Part shown: positions 1-8,022 of the stretch, one piece after another
Position numbering within the stretch: position 1 is the first letter of the stretch
How the letters are laid out: each line of letters starts with the position of its first letter
Assembly (NCBI RefSeq): GCF_023100945.1
Contig: NZ_CP064689.1
Location: 8,848,001-8,912,000 of the forward strand
DNA length: 64,000 nt
Direction of reading: 5' to 3'
DNA from: Bradyrhizobium sp. 200
GTDB lineage: Bacteria; Pseudomonadota; Alphaproteobacteria; Rhizobiales; Xanthobacteraceae
Program-made: the position numbers and the translations under genes
The notes under the pieces: generated by a model
Databases searched by the model: none
What the model was told of the DNA's origin: nothing
Seen by the model: the letters and a program-made list of their open reading frames with translations, nothing else

Positions 1-2211
1 CGTCGCTGCGCGCAAGCGGTCGATGCGCACATCGCGGATGCCGCCGCGCGCATGTCGCAAGCAGGCGGCCTCCCTCCACCCGTCGCACTCGAGGATTCGG
101 ACCGTGTGTTCCGCGTCCGCCAGAGCAAGATAACGGCCAAGAAGCCATCCTTTGTCCGCCCGGTAACCGAGCTGAATAGTTTCCGTCAATAGCGGAAGGT
201 GCTCAATAGCTGCCCGGAGCACGTCTGCCGACTCTATAGAGGGAGACAGACGGATCGATTCGATCGCCAACAGCACTGCCAAGTCGATTTGGTCAGGCTG
301 TTGATGCCGGATCAGCTCGGCCTGCGCGGCGAGCTTGTGGGCGAGTGCGCGGCGGTATAGACGCCTGGTCTCGACAAGACGCTGCTGGCGCTCCTCGGCG
401 AGCGCTTGGGCCTGCTCCAATTCCCGCTGGCGTGCGGCTACTTTCTCCTGTTCGACCCTCTCAATGGCCTTCCGACTGGCATAGACCAACGCCGGCAGGT
501 CAGGCCCATAACCCAGTTCAGTGGCGTCAGGACTGTTCAGCCATCCTTCAGCTTCGGCCAACTCGACCGTGTCCAGCAGGCCGCCATCGCCCTTCCCCAG
601 TCGAATCCATTCCTTCGCCTTCGCGTCGAGCCGCCGTCGCGTCTTTTCCTTATCCCTTCGGTTGCTTATCCATTCATGCAGTTGTGGCCAGCCCGTGATC
701 AGCGTCTCGTGGGCGATGTCGACTCTCTTGCCTGCTTCCTTTTCCTCACCGCTCTGTGTTAGCAGACGATTGTCTGCCAAATGTCGCAGTGTCTTAGCAA
801 ACGGTAGATCCTCGCTCAGCGTTGCGAGCTCAGCCTCTGTCTGTTGACGGCGGGTATCCGCCCTGCCTTCGCCAAACTGCACAAGACGGAGAAATATGCG
901 CCGGGCGATTGCCTTTTCATCCATGGTGAGGTCAGCCAGCGTTGCGTCGGCCTTCTTCACCATCGCCACGGTGAGCCCACTTCGGTCCTCACTCCCTAGC
1001 CGCTTGTAGGCGCTGAGGGTCAACAAACGTCTCTGCATCTCGCCCCACAAAAGCACCATCGCCTCCTGCACCAGGGGCAGGATTCCAGGCTCATCTGCCG
1101 CGTCCGCCAAGATCCGGTCGACCAACCCTGCTTCCAGATAGACGCTTACATCAACCGCCGGCCTCTCAATCGCAAGACGCAATGCCTCTCCCCGCAACGG
1201 GACAATTTCCAGCCGCTGGCTCTTGTCGATCGGCCAAAGGTCACTGTTCATGAGATCGGGGTAGAAATCTGCACGCATGGCGAATAGCAAGGCGCACTTC
1301 TGCACCGCGTGCAAACCTTTTAAGGCGGCAATGAAACGCGCCTGCTCCTTCCACTCGGTCTGGGTAAAAAGTTCCTCAAACTGGTCTATCACGAGCAGGA
1401 GTCGTTCGGCTGGTGTGTTGGCCTTCAGCAAACTGTCCACACACTCACCGGATCTCGAAAGGTCTCCACAAATCCGGGCCAGTTCTTGCATTGGTCGACT
1501 TCCCGGTCGGATACTTCGCACCAGCCAGCAACCGGGCGACCAGAAACCAGGCGAGAAGTCGCGCCTTTCGGAGAGCTTTGGCAGCAAACCGGCAAAGATC
1601 AGCGAGGACTTGCCCGACCCGGACGGGCCGATCACCCAGAGGCAGCGTTGATTGCGAAAATGCTGCAGCATCTGCTTGATCTCGTCTTCGCGTCCGTAAA
1701 AGAATCGGGCATCTTTCTCCCTGAATGGGATCATGCCGGGATAGGGACACGGGATGCGCTCCGGTTTCGGTTCTGGCTGAGCAAGCAACTCACGCAGGCG
1801 AGCAACCTCAGATTCCCAATTGTTCTGTTCCGTACAATCCAAGCGGACGCGGAATTCGATGCGCAGCGGCAATGAACAATCGCGCTCTCTGAGCAACGGA
1901 ATCAGGCGCTCCTGCTGCTCCGCCACAGTAGCGTACGATGCCAACTGCTCTCCGAATGTGGACCACTGGTCGGCGAGATAAGCATGACTGAGCACAAGGA
2001 GCGTACAACGGCTGCCCGTAACGGCCCGTTCCAACTCGTTGACGATCACGGCTCCCGGCCGAAAACTCTCGGAGCGGCTCGTCCGCTGATTGGTAATGAC
2101 GCGCCTCGCCGACAGACCCAGGCCGGGCAGTAGGTAGCCTTCGACCCAATCCCTGTCGCCTTCAGCGAAGGAGATGAAGACGTCGTAGCGATACTCAGGG
2201 CCCACGAGCAT
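1..2211 (-). CDS. TIR - nSTAND1 NTPase sensor protein, C-terminus cut by the window edge
   Basis: The reading frame is open from an ATG at 2211 to the left edge, giving 737 visible residues with no stop. Residues 6-145 form a TIR domain (YDVFISFAEGD start, hydrophobic strand TLLVLSHAYL at 70-79, then a Glu in FGEQL at 88). Residues 155-550 form a STAND NTPase of the nSTAND1 type: the lead-in YPGMIPFREKDARFFYGRE, Walker A GPSGSGKSS (195-203), Walker B LLLVIDQFEE (271-280). A charged coiled coil and the linker typical of nSTAND1-WD40 proteins (LAVLLAIESIRLSP) follow, so WD40 repeats probably lie beyond the edge (inference). STAND proteins oligomerise on ligand binding, which would activate the TIR effector, commonly an NADase or nucleotide cyclase. 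The caspase-TIR gene lies 20 bp upstream on the same strand, suggesting one operon and a defence role. The ribosome-binding site is weak. Confidence 0.85.
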   Translation of the reverse strand, partial: MLVGPEYRYDVFISFAEGDRDWVEGYLLPGLGLSARRVITNQRTSRSESFRPGAVIVNELERAVTGSRCTLLVLSHAYLADQWSTFGEQLASYATVAEQQERLIPLLRERDCSLPLRIEFRVRLDCTEQNNWESEVARLRELLAQPEPKPERIPCPYPGMIPFREKDARFFYGREDEIKQMLQHFRNQRCLWVIGPSGSGKSSLIFAGLLPKLSERRDFSPGFWSPGCWLVRSIRPGSRPMQELARICGDLSRSGECVDSLLKANTPAERLLLVIDQFEELFTQTEWKEQARFIAALKGLHAVQKCALLFAMRADFYPDLMNSDLWPIDKSQRLEIVPLRGEALRLAIERPAVDVSVYLEAGLVDRILADAADEPGILPLVQEAMVLLWGEMQRRLLTLSAYKRLGSEDRSGLTVAMVKKADATLADLTMDEKAIARRIFLRLVQFGEGRADTRRQQTEAELATLSEDLPFAKTLRHLADNRLLTQSGEEKEAGKRVDIAHETLITGWPQLHEWISNRRDKEKTRRRLDAKAKEWIRLGKGDGGLLDTVELAEAEGWLNSPDATELGYGPDLPALVYASRKAIERVEQEKVAARQRELEQAQALAEERQQRLVETRRLYRRALAHKLAAQAELIRHQQPDQIDLAVLLAIESIRLSPSIESADVLRAAIEHLPLLTETIQLGYRADKGWLLGRYLALADAEHTVRILECDGWREAACLRHARGGIRDVRIDRLRAAT

Positions 2212-2231
2212 GGTTACCAGCCCCGCTTCCT

Positions 2232-3473
2232 CTAGCGTCGCGGCAACGGCCCTTGCAACGACTGAATCAACCGTTCAAGCTCCCGCTCCAGCCGTCTTGG
2301 AGATTCAAAGTCCAACATCGCCAGCATACTAATCCTAAGCGGCAACCGGCTTTGATCAATGGCGCTGATCTTGATTGGGAGCAAGCGGTACGCACCCTCC
2401 TGGATGCCCAGTGTCTGGCCGAGAACATTCTCAAAGTCCGCCATATTATCCCTCAAGTAAGCCTCTGACAGGACGATCAACGTCCGCTTAGACTGCTTTA
2501 CGCCTCGTTCAATATTGACCACGCGAGCCACGCCGGGCTCGTCAACATCACCCGACACCGCGATGCGCAGGCCAGCTCCCTCTAGTCGCGGCACGAGCGT
2601 CTTCCACACCCACGTGGAGTCCGGCTCATTTTCGGCATGACTGACGTACGCATCGTACCGGAAACCTTGCGCATCCTTTGCCACGACTCCCACTTGTCCA
2701 GCCCGGTACAGAGCCACCGGGAAGTTTTCTTCCAATTCTGCCTTAAAAACCGGATGCTGGTTGGACTGGTCCTTCGTAACGAGAGGTTGAATATACTCGA
2801 ATAGGTCAAAAATTCGAATCAGCCCATCATCGCTTGCTATTCCGCCGCGCAGTCCGGCTAACAAGTGGGTGGTAAACAGGCTGTTTGATGCACCGGGAAG
2901 CACGTACGAGTATTCGCTACTACGCGAGGATGCTAATATCACTCTTCCCTGACCGGCCTTGAGTGCGTCATAATAGCTTTCCGGTAACGCTTTGAGCTGA
3001 GGCACAGTGGCATCTTTCGGCTGCCCAACTCCACCTGAATGGCAGCAATCAAAAATTACAGTGACCTTGCGAGCTGGAATAGCCCGTAGCGCATTGGTAA
3101 ATTCCGTGCCCGAAATTGCGGTCTTCGCGAGCGCTTCATTCGAAGCGTAGCGGGTGTCTACAGGCAAGATGTATTCGCCGGCGCATGGACCGGCCTCGAT
3201 ACGTCCGCCGTGGCTCGACAGATAAATGAATAGGGTCGACTCTTGGTGACTGCGCTGAGCTAAGCTGGCGAACGCCTGCCGGAAAGCGTTTTGCGTCGCA
3301 TTTTCATCCAGTAGCAGCAGCACGTTCTCAGGCGGATAGGCGCAATAATGAGGATCAGTGAGCAGTTCACGGATATCCGTGGCATCTTTAAGAACGGTAG
3401 CCGGAAGTGGATTGATGTGCTGATAATTCGCAATCCCTATCACCAGCCCGTACGCACTAACCATAGCGCTCAT
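2232..3473 (-). CDS. Caspase-family (C14) protease fused to a C-terminal TIR domain
   Basis: This 413-residue protein has an N-terminal caspase fold. The catalytic His lies in YLSSHGG (His88) and the catalytic Cys in FDCCHSGG (Cys144, next to the His), preceded by the usual YGLVIGIANY strand and a DATDIRELL helix. Residues 271-405 are a TIR domain: FRYDAYVSHAENEPD start, TLIVLSEAYL strand at 331-340, and Glu348 in ADFENVL at the expected catalytic place. ATG at 3473 was chosen because GAGGAG lies 8 bases upstream; a GTG at 3482 has no site. It is first in an operon with the TIR-nSTAND1 gene. TIR signalling coupled to caspase-like proteases is known in bacterial defence (type IV Thoeris), but as separate proteins; the fusion, and a second TIR on the sensor, suggest a related death-effector module (inference). 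G+C looks lower than in the core genes. Confidence 0.88.
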   Translation of the reverse strand: MSAMVSAYGLVIGIANYQHINPLPATVLKDATDIRELLTDPHYCAYPPENVLLLLDENATQNAFRQAFASLAQRSHQESTLFIYLSSHGGRIEAGPCAGEYILPVDTRYASNEALAKTAISGTEFTNALRAIPARKVTVIFDCCHSGGVGQPKDATVPQLKALPESYYDALKAGQGRVILASSRSSEYSYVLPGASNSLFTTHLLAGLRGGIASDDGLIRIFDLFEYIQPLVTKDQSNQHPVFKAELEENFPVALYRAGQVGVVAKDAQGFRYDAYVSHAENEPDSTWVWKTLVPRLEGAGLRIAVSGDVDEPGVARVVNIERGVKQSKRTLIVLSEAYLRDNMADFENVLGQTLGIQEGAYRLLPIKISAIDQSRLPLRISMLAMLDFESPRRLERELERLIQSLQGPLPRR

Positions 3474-3912
3474 AGCCAGCACTCCTCACAAAGATTCAGT
3501 GCTACTACAAATAGAGACCTCTCTCCGGAAATTGGTGGTCGCGGAGCCCACATCGAACAATGAAGCCCACATCGAACAATACCGCTTTGGAACTGACTTA
3601 GCCAGACTGGACGTGTGCAAACGGCCCCTTAAAAACCATGCTTACCCATCTCCCGACCCATCAAGCAATATGAAGTCACGCGCCAGCCACAGCCGCGACG
3701 CTGCGAATGGTACCAACCTGAAGCTTCATCGCGCGAAATGCGAGGGGCGATTCTAATTCCCATATTCCGGCGCCGCCGCGAACGACAGAACCAACCGCGA
3801 CCGCAAGTCCCGCAAGCGTCCTCGCCGCGTCACCGCGCACCACGTCACTAGTCGAATTGCTTTCCCGGTTTCAAGCCGCTAGGTGTTACGCTGAAAGTTC
3901 AATCAGAGCATC
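3474..3912. other. Intergenic region upstream of the caspase-TIR operon
   Basis: This 440-base stretch separates the divergent caspase-TIR gene from the plus-strand gene at 3913. It must hold the promoter of the caspase operon, but I see no convincing sigma-70 boxes. It contains one short tandem direct repeat (3545-3580). Small open frames here show no protein-like composition. The sequence is less G+C rich than the core genes, as are the genes to its left. Confidence 0.5.
3545..3580. repeat. Tandem direct repeat, 17-bp unit
   Basis: The 17-base unit AGCCCACATCGAACAAT occurs at 3545-3561 and again, identical, at 3564-3580, a 19-base period. It lies about 70-110 bases upstream of the caspase-TIR start. 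It could be a two-site operator for a regulator of that operon or a simple replication slip; nothing in the sequence decides. Confidence 0.7.
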
Positions 3913-4329
3913 ATGCCACGCTATACTGAAGCCGAGCTCGCTACCGCGAAGCAGCGCCTTGCGCAGGCCGAGGGTCGCGCCAATAATCCGGACAAGAGGC
4001 GCGCTATCATCGAGCGGCTGCGGCTCGAAGTGAGCGCGATCGAATATGCCTCGCGATGGCAGGCGACCGCCACACCAGAACAGCTCGTCCAGGCTGATCT
4101 CGATGACACACTCAACGGGCTTTACCCAAAGGCACGCGCCCGCGCTGTGGTCGAGCACGACGGCCAGCGATTTCAACTCAAGGTCAAGCCCGTCTCATTC
4201 AGCTTCGAGGTTCCGACCGGCTGGTCACGCAGCTGGTCGCCGACCGACCTTGCGGTCGGCGAGCCGCCGCCAAGGAAGCAAGCGGCGCCGTTCTGTTTTT
4301 CGTTCTGCTCGAGAAGCCTTTTTGAGTAA
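3913..4329 (+). CDS. Hypothetical protein with N-terminal helical, charged region
   Basis: I do not recognise this 138-residue product. Residues 5-50 are rich in Glu, Arg, Ala and Leu and look helical, possibly a short coiled coil. The centre (about residues 70-95) alternates hydrophobic and basic residues (RFQLKVKPVSFSFEV). The last 30 residues, rich in Pro, Ser and Cys and ending CSFCSRSLFE-like, look unlike a conserved domain, so the true C-terminus may have been lost by a frameshift. There is no strong ribosome-binding site. It is the first plus-strand gene of an accessory block, 66 bases before the next coding frame. Confidence 0.45.
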   Translation: MPRYTEAELATAKQRLAQAEGRANNPDKRRAIIERLRLEVSAIEYASRWQATATPEQLVQADLDDTLNGLYPKARARAVVEHDGQRFQLKVKPVSFSFEVPTGWSRSWSPTDLAVGEPPPRKQAAPFCFSFCSRSLFE

Positions 4330-4395
4330 CCTAGCGCGAAAGACTTCAGTCGATCATTAGATGCGCAAATCTGTTTTGAGCTCGCGAGCATTGTC

Positions 4396-5259
4396 ATGCC
4401 AAAAAGGACAAACCGACCCATCTATTCGCCTCCGATCGACCCGCGCGATGAGGAGATCAAGGCATTACGACGCGAGTTATCGAACCTTCGCCATGACCTG
4501 ATCCGACTGCAGCCTCAAGACATCGTGGACCTGCTGACCAGCTACTCCGGTTGCACGACGCGGGCCGAATGGGGGAAATAGAGGCGCGACACCGTCGAAG
4601 CCGTGATTGAACGCGCCGCGGTCGATCCGGCGCTGGCGTCCTATCCCGGCATCGAAGCTCGCGCGGTATGTCCGCTATGCGGGGATGGCACGAGCGCATT
4701 CGGCGCGCGCGGCGGGTGCGCCTACCCAGGCGGGCTGGAACGTCACCTGACGGGTTACGGCAATATGCACCAATGCACGGTGCTCGGCACCGCATTCACG
4801 CTCTCGGCCGACTACCTGCACGAGACGTCGCTCGCCAGCGACCGCGCCGAAAAGGAGCGCGAGCAGGAGCGGCGGCAGTCGGAACCGATGGTGCGGCATG
4901 CGGCGCAGGCGCCTCCGGCCTTTCTGTACCAGACCGAGTGGCGCGGCCCGGCGCGAGGCGAGGCAAAGATTGGTGAGGCTGAGCAGCGGCTGCGCGATCT
5001 CGGCTTCGAGATCATCGTCGACGGCAATGTTCGGACCTACAGGTTCGTCCAGGACGACTGGCTCGTGCTTGCCGATCCGCGCGTTGCGAACAAAATCGAG
5101 TTCGAGGTGACGAGCCTCAGCAAACCGAAGAAAAAGCCGCAACATTGGCGCGCGAACACCTTCTACATGCTCGATAGCTACGCGCTCGATATCCCGGGCA
5201 AATTTCGAAAGCGGCTCCGGGAGGCCATCGACAGCTTCGGTGACGCGGCGAATTCATGA
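4396..5259 (+). pseudogene. Zinc-finger-like hypothetical gene interrupted by an in-frame amber stop
   Basis: One frame runs from ATG 4396 to TGA 5259 and is broken only by a TAG at 4579-4581. The 61 residues before it (helical, EEIKALRREL) end in LLTSYSGCTTRAEWGK, and the same frame continues directly with RRDTVEAVIERAAVDPALASYPG, which reads as uninterrupted protein. The downstream part has CPLCG (CxxC), then RHLTGYGNMHQC, suggesting a metal-binding finger; the last 110 residues mix charged helices and a KPKKKP basic patch. Either the gene is broken by a point mutation, or a short N-terminal protein and a 218-residue protein restarting near 4603 are both made. Codon usage matches its neighbours. 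It overlaps the next gene by four bases (ATGA). Function unknown. Confidence 0.6.
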
Positions 5260-5507
5260 CCAGCCCGGTCAAGGCCTCGCAGGTCGAGCAAGGATTCCTT
5301 TATGAGAAGACCGGTACGCCGGGCTGGTTGCGCCTGATTGTACGCCGGCACGGCGACGAGGTCGTCTATACGGACTTCACGGGCTTGAGCAAATGCTGGG
5401 TCTCGACCATCGCCCGATGGGTTGGTGCGAAATACACCCAGCTCAAGGCGGCCAGGCCGTTTCCGAAAGAGGTGGCCGACATCGCGAGGCACCTGGAAGC
5501 GCGATGA
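5256..5507 (+). CDS. Small hypothetical protein in overlapping accessory cluster
   Basis: This 83-residue protein starts at ATG 5256, inside the stop of the preceding gene (ATGA), and its own stop overlaps the next start in the same way. That arrangement strongly supports translation and co-expression. The sequence is compact and basic-aromatic (GFLYEKTGTPGWLRLIVRRHGDEVVYTDFTG) and ends in a helical segment with PKEVADIARHLEAR. The N-terminal half could be a small beta barrel, but I recognise no family. Its place between the zinc-finger-like gene and the nucleotidyltransferase-fold gene suggests a shared, unknown function. Confidence 0.65.
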   Translation: MTSPVKASQVEQGFLYEKTGTPGWLRLIVRRHGDEVVYTDFTGLSKCWVSTIARWVGAKYTQLKAARPFPKEVADIARHLEAR

Positions 5508-6307
5508 AGATCGATCGTAACACCCAGATCGGAGGGCAGCCAGCCAAGCTCGTCCGCGACCTTCTGGCTGACGCCACGAACTCCGATGGCTTCTATGCCG
5601 ATCTGATCGACGAACACCTGTTCAGGGCATGGTGGCGCGCAACCATCGATGCTTTGATCAAAACTGGCAAGCTCGACCGATCCAATCGCAGCCACGCACT
5701 GCGCCTTTGGACGAACGCACGAAAGCGCGACAAGATCTTCGGAGTGCGCTTGCCCAAAGTGCCGGATTTTGCTGCCCAGACGCACGGTCTGATCGAGGCA
5801 TTGCTCGCGGACGAGCTGATCCGCGAAGGGGGCCGGGAAGGCGACGGCCGCATCCTCTACCGGGTCACGTATGACGGCCACGCGACCGGGATGAAATCCC
5901 TGGTTCCACGCATGAGCCGCGCGGCCGCGGAGGCTCTACTCGAAGACGTCATTGCGCGCATTGCCAGGATCAACAGCGACGGCGAGCTCCTCCACTATGT
6001 CACGGAGGTGCGCGTGTTCGGCTCCTATCTCACCGACAGCGAGGATCTCGGCGACCTGGATGTCGCCATCAAGATGGAGCGTAGGCGGATCGAGGGCGAA
6101 TGGGTGAAGGCCGCCCAGGCCCTCGCCGACAAGAGCGGTAGGAGCTTGAATTTCATTCGGAGGCTGACGTTCCCAGAGACGGAAGTGCGGCGGAGGATCA
6201 AGAGTCGTTTGCCGCGCGTCTCGCTACACGAGACAAGCGAGTTGGACGAGAACCCACAAATGGGCGGCAAGACCGTCTATTCCTTCACTCCACCCCCGGA
6301 TCAGTAA
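5504..6307 (+). CDS. Protein with C-terminal nucleotidyltransferase-fold domain
   Basis: This 267-residue protein starts at ATG 5504, overlapping the previous stop (ATGA); a longer upstream frame exists but would overlap the previous gene widely. Residues 1-110 look like a winged-helix or adaptor region (SHALRLWTNARKRDKIFGVRLPKV; LIEALLADELIREGGREGDGRILYRVT). From about residue 165 the pattern VFGSYLTDSEDLGDLDVAI matches the GS-x9-12-DxD signature of the polymerase-beta nucleotidyltransferase superfamily, as in MNT-type antitoxins, kanamycin nucleotidyltransferases and defence NTases. The substrate cannot be told. It is last in the overlapping cluster 4396-6307 and lies between the caspase/TIR operon and tRNA-Gly, so a defence or mobile-element role is possible (inference). 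Confidence 0.7.
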   Translation: MKIDRNTQIGGQPAKLVRDLLADATNSDGFYADLIDEHLFRAWWRATIDALIKTGKLDRSNRSHALRLWTNARKRDKIFGVRLPKVPDFAAQTHGLIEALLADELIREGGREGDGRILYRVTYDGHATGMKSLVPRMSRAAAEALLEDVIARIARINSDGELLHYVTEVRVFGSYLTDSEDLGDLDVAIKMERRRIEGEWVKAAQALADKSGRSLNFIRRLTFPETEVRRRIKSRLPRVSLHETSELDENPQMGGKTVYSFTPPPDQ

Positions 6308-6677
6308 CCATACCTTCCGCTTTACGAGCTTCGCGCTCGCGCCTTCTTGCCTGTCCTGTCAGCCGAGTTTGCCGAACTGGGACACTACGCCGCTCTCGTA
6401 GGCGCGGCAGTTTTTAAATTTTGCGAGAGGCTGCCGGTGGAGTCGCCCGCGCCGGATCGTAGAGCAGCCGACGGCTACCGTGAGACTTCACCTAGTCAAG
6501 CGGCGCCCACCATTCGAACGCAGCTCTGACCGCGGCGCGTCCGACCCATCAGGGCCGGAGGTCGCTCAAGGATTCGATTACGGATTTGTATGACTGTTGT
6601 ACGAGAAGGCCGAGACCACCACAAAAGTGGCACCACGAACACACCCGAAGGTCTTCAAATATCGAAGAGATTTGATT
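6308..6677. other. Gene-free stretch between accessory cluster and tRNA-Gly
   Basis: These 370 bases lie between the last accessory gene and the 3' end of tRNA-Gly. I see no integrase, no convincing open frame and no clear copy of the tRNA 3' end that could mark the other end of an island. A short AT-rich patch (TTTTTAAATTTT) lies near 6411. Confidence 0.4.
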
Positions 6678-6751
6678 TGGAGCGGGCGAAGGGAATCGAA
6701 CCCTCGTATGCAGCTTGGGAAGCTGCCGTTCTACCATTGAACTACGCCCGC
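6678..6751 (-). tRNA. tRNA-Gly (anticodon TCC), CCA encoded
   Basis: Read on the minus strand, the sequence folds as a tRNA. The acceptor stem GCGGGCG (6751-6745) pairs with CGCCCGC, followed by T and the encoded CCA (6680-6678). The D arm carries TAGTTCAATGGTAGAA. The anticodon arm CAGCTTCCCAAGCTG shows anticodon TCC, read as glycine GGA/GGG. The T arm has GAGGGTTCGATTCCCTT. The 3' end points at the accessory block on the left, the usual geometry when an integrative element uses a tRNA as its attachment site. Confidence 0.95.
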
Positions 6752-6894
6752 GGGTCGCGCCCCATGATTAGCCGACATCGCGCGATCCGCCAAGCTGTTC
6801 CGTTACCCGTCCGGCTTCACTGTTAACTTCCCAACAATTCCAGATGCGCTTCGTCACGCCGGTGCTATCATCCGTGCGGGGGGTTTGGTGGCGT

Positions 6895-7098
6895 ATGACG
6901 GGGCGAGGCTACACTGTTTTCGATACGGGGATCGGCCGCTGCGGCATCGCGTGGGGGCCGGCGGGCATTATCGGCGTGCAGCTCCCCCGAGGGGCGCCAG
7001 ATCGATACGCGGCGATGGCTCTATCAGCTCTATCCGGATGCCCGCTAGCTTCACCCTCCCCCGAATGTCCAGGTCGCGATCGTTCTGCTGCCGGTTGC
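6895..7098 (+). pseudogene. Remnant of a methylated-DNA--protein-cysteine methyltransferase gene
   Basis: From ATG 6895 the frame reads MTGRGYTVFDTGIGRCGIAW, then GPAGIIGVQLP, which matches the N-terminal domain of O6-methylguanine-DNA methyltransferases. Near 7000 the similarity moves to another frame (TRRWLYQLYPDAR), meets a TAG at 7046-7048, continues as PPPNVQVAI, and stops by about 7098. The C-terminal active-site domain with its PCHR motif is absent. The gene is therefore frameshifted, interrupted and truncated. The AraC-family gene begins 31 bases later, so its insertion or a deletion may have removed the rest. Identification is by pattern recognition, not alignment. Confidence 0.65.
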
Positions 7099-7129
7099 AC
7101 CACCCCGCGCGCATACTTAAATCTTCGGG

Positions 7130-7969
7130 ATGACGGCGACCACGCTTCTCGAACGCAAATCCATTTCCGTTTCCGACTTCCGCTGCACCGCGGAGCCCGG
7201 CGACAAGCCGTTTGCAGAGCAGCATAGCCGTTATTCAATCTCCTATGTGCGCAAGGGCAGTTTCGGCCTGCATTGCCGTGGCAAGTTCAGCGAGCTGGTG
7301 GCGGGATCGGTGCTGATCGGCCATCCCGGTGACGAATATACCTGCACCCACGAGCACGTCTGCGGCGACGAGTGCCTGTCGTTCTTCTTGGGCGCAGAGC
7401 TGGTGGAAGCGATCGGCGACAGCCAGGCGCCTTGGCAGATCGGCTCGGCGCCGCCATTGCCGGAACTGGTGGTGCTGGGCGAACTGGCGCAATCGGCAGC
7501 AGATGGCAGCAGCGACATCGGCCTCGACGAGATCGGTCAGGTGCTGGCAAGCCGCTTTGTCGAGGTGGTTTCCGGCAAGCCGCGCAAGGCCGGCCCGGAT
7601 GCGGCGCGCGACCGCCGCCGCGCGGTGGAGACCGCGCTGTGGATCGATGCCAACTCGCACCGCCAGATCAATCTGGAAGATGCCGCGACGCAGGCCGGGA
7701 TCAGCCCGTTCCACTTCCTGCGGCTGTTCTCGGAGGTACTCGGCGTCACCCCGCACCAGTATCTGGTACGCTCGCGGCTGCGCCATGCGGCGCGGCGGCT
7801 CGCCGACGACGACAGCCCGGTCACCGATATCGCCTATGACGTCGGCTTCGCCGACCTCTCCAATTTCGTGCGCACCTTCCACCGCGCCGCCGGCGCCTCG
7901 CCGCTGAAGTTCCGCCAGGCCTCGCGCGGCAAGTGCAAGATTTTCCAAGAACGGCTGGCCCTCCACTGA
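7130..7969 (+). CDS. AraC-family transcriptional regulator
   Basis: This is a 279-residue DNA-binding regulator. Residues 1-120 form a cupin-like sensor domain ([38 protein letters not shown]) with a Cys/His-rich loop at about 65-82 ([11 protein letters not shown]) that could bind metal or sense thiols (inference). The C-terminal 100 residues carry two helix-turn-helix motifs: [21 protein letters not shown], then [22 protein letters not shown] followed by the family GASPLKFR motif. It precedes a VOC-family and an SRPBCC-family gene on the same strand, which it may control. The usual 3' signature is complete, so the gene looks intact. Confidence 0.9.
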   Translation: MTATTLLERKSISVSDFRCTAEPGDKPFAEQHSRYSISYVRKGSFGLHCRGKFSELVAGSVLIGHPGDEYTCTHEHVCGDECLSFFLGAELVEAIGDSQAPWQIGSAPPLPELVVLGELAQSAADGSSDIGLDEIGQVLASRFVEVVSGKPRKAGPDAARDRRRAVETALWIDANSHRQINLEDAATQAGISPFHFLRLFSEVLGVTPHQYLVRSRLRHAARRLADDDSPVTDIAYDVGFADLSNFVRTFHRAAGASPLKFRQASRGKCKIFQERLALH

Positions 7970-8022
7970 CTAGGCTTTCTCCAGTCCCGCGCGATTTCGC
8001 GCCCTTATGACTGGAGAAGCTC

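Noticed and set aside
345..847. Several plus-strand open frames of 100-120 residues at the left end
   Set aside because: They are antisense to the TIR-nSTAND1 gene, whose minus-strand frame has clear domains throughout; the plus frames have no domain character.
7130..7969. Ada-type adaptive response regulator, because an AraC gene follows a methyltransferase remnant
   Set aside because: The AraC protein has its own complete cupin-like sensor domain and no Ada Cys-binding domain; the remnant is a separate, broken gene.
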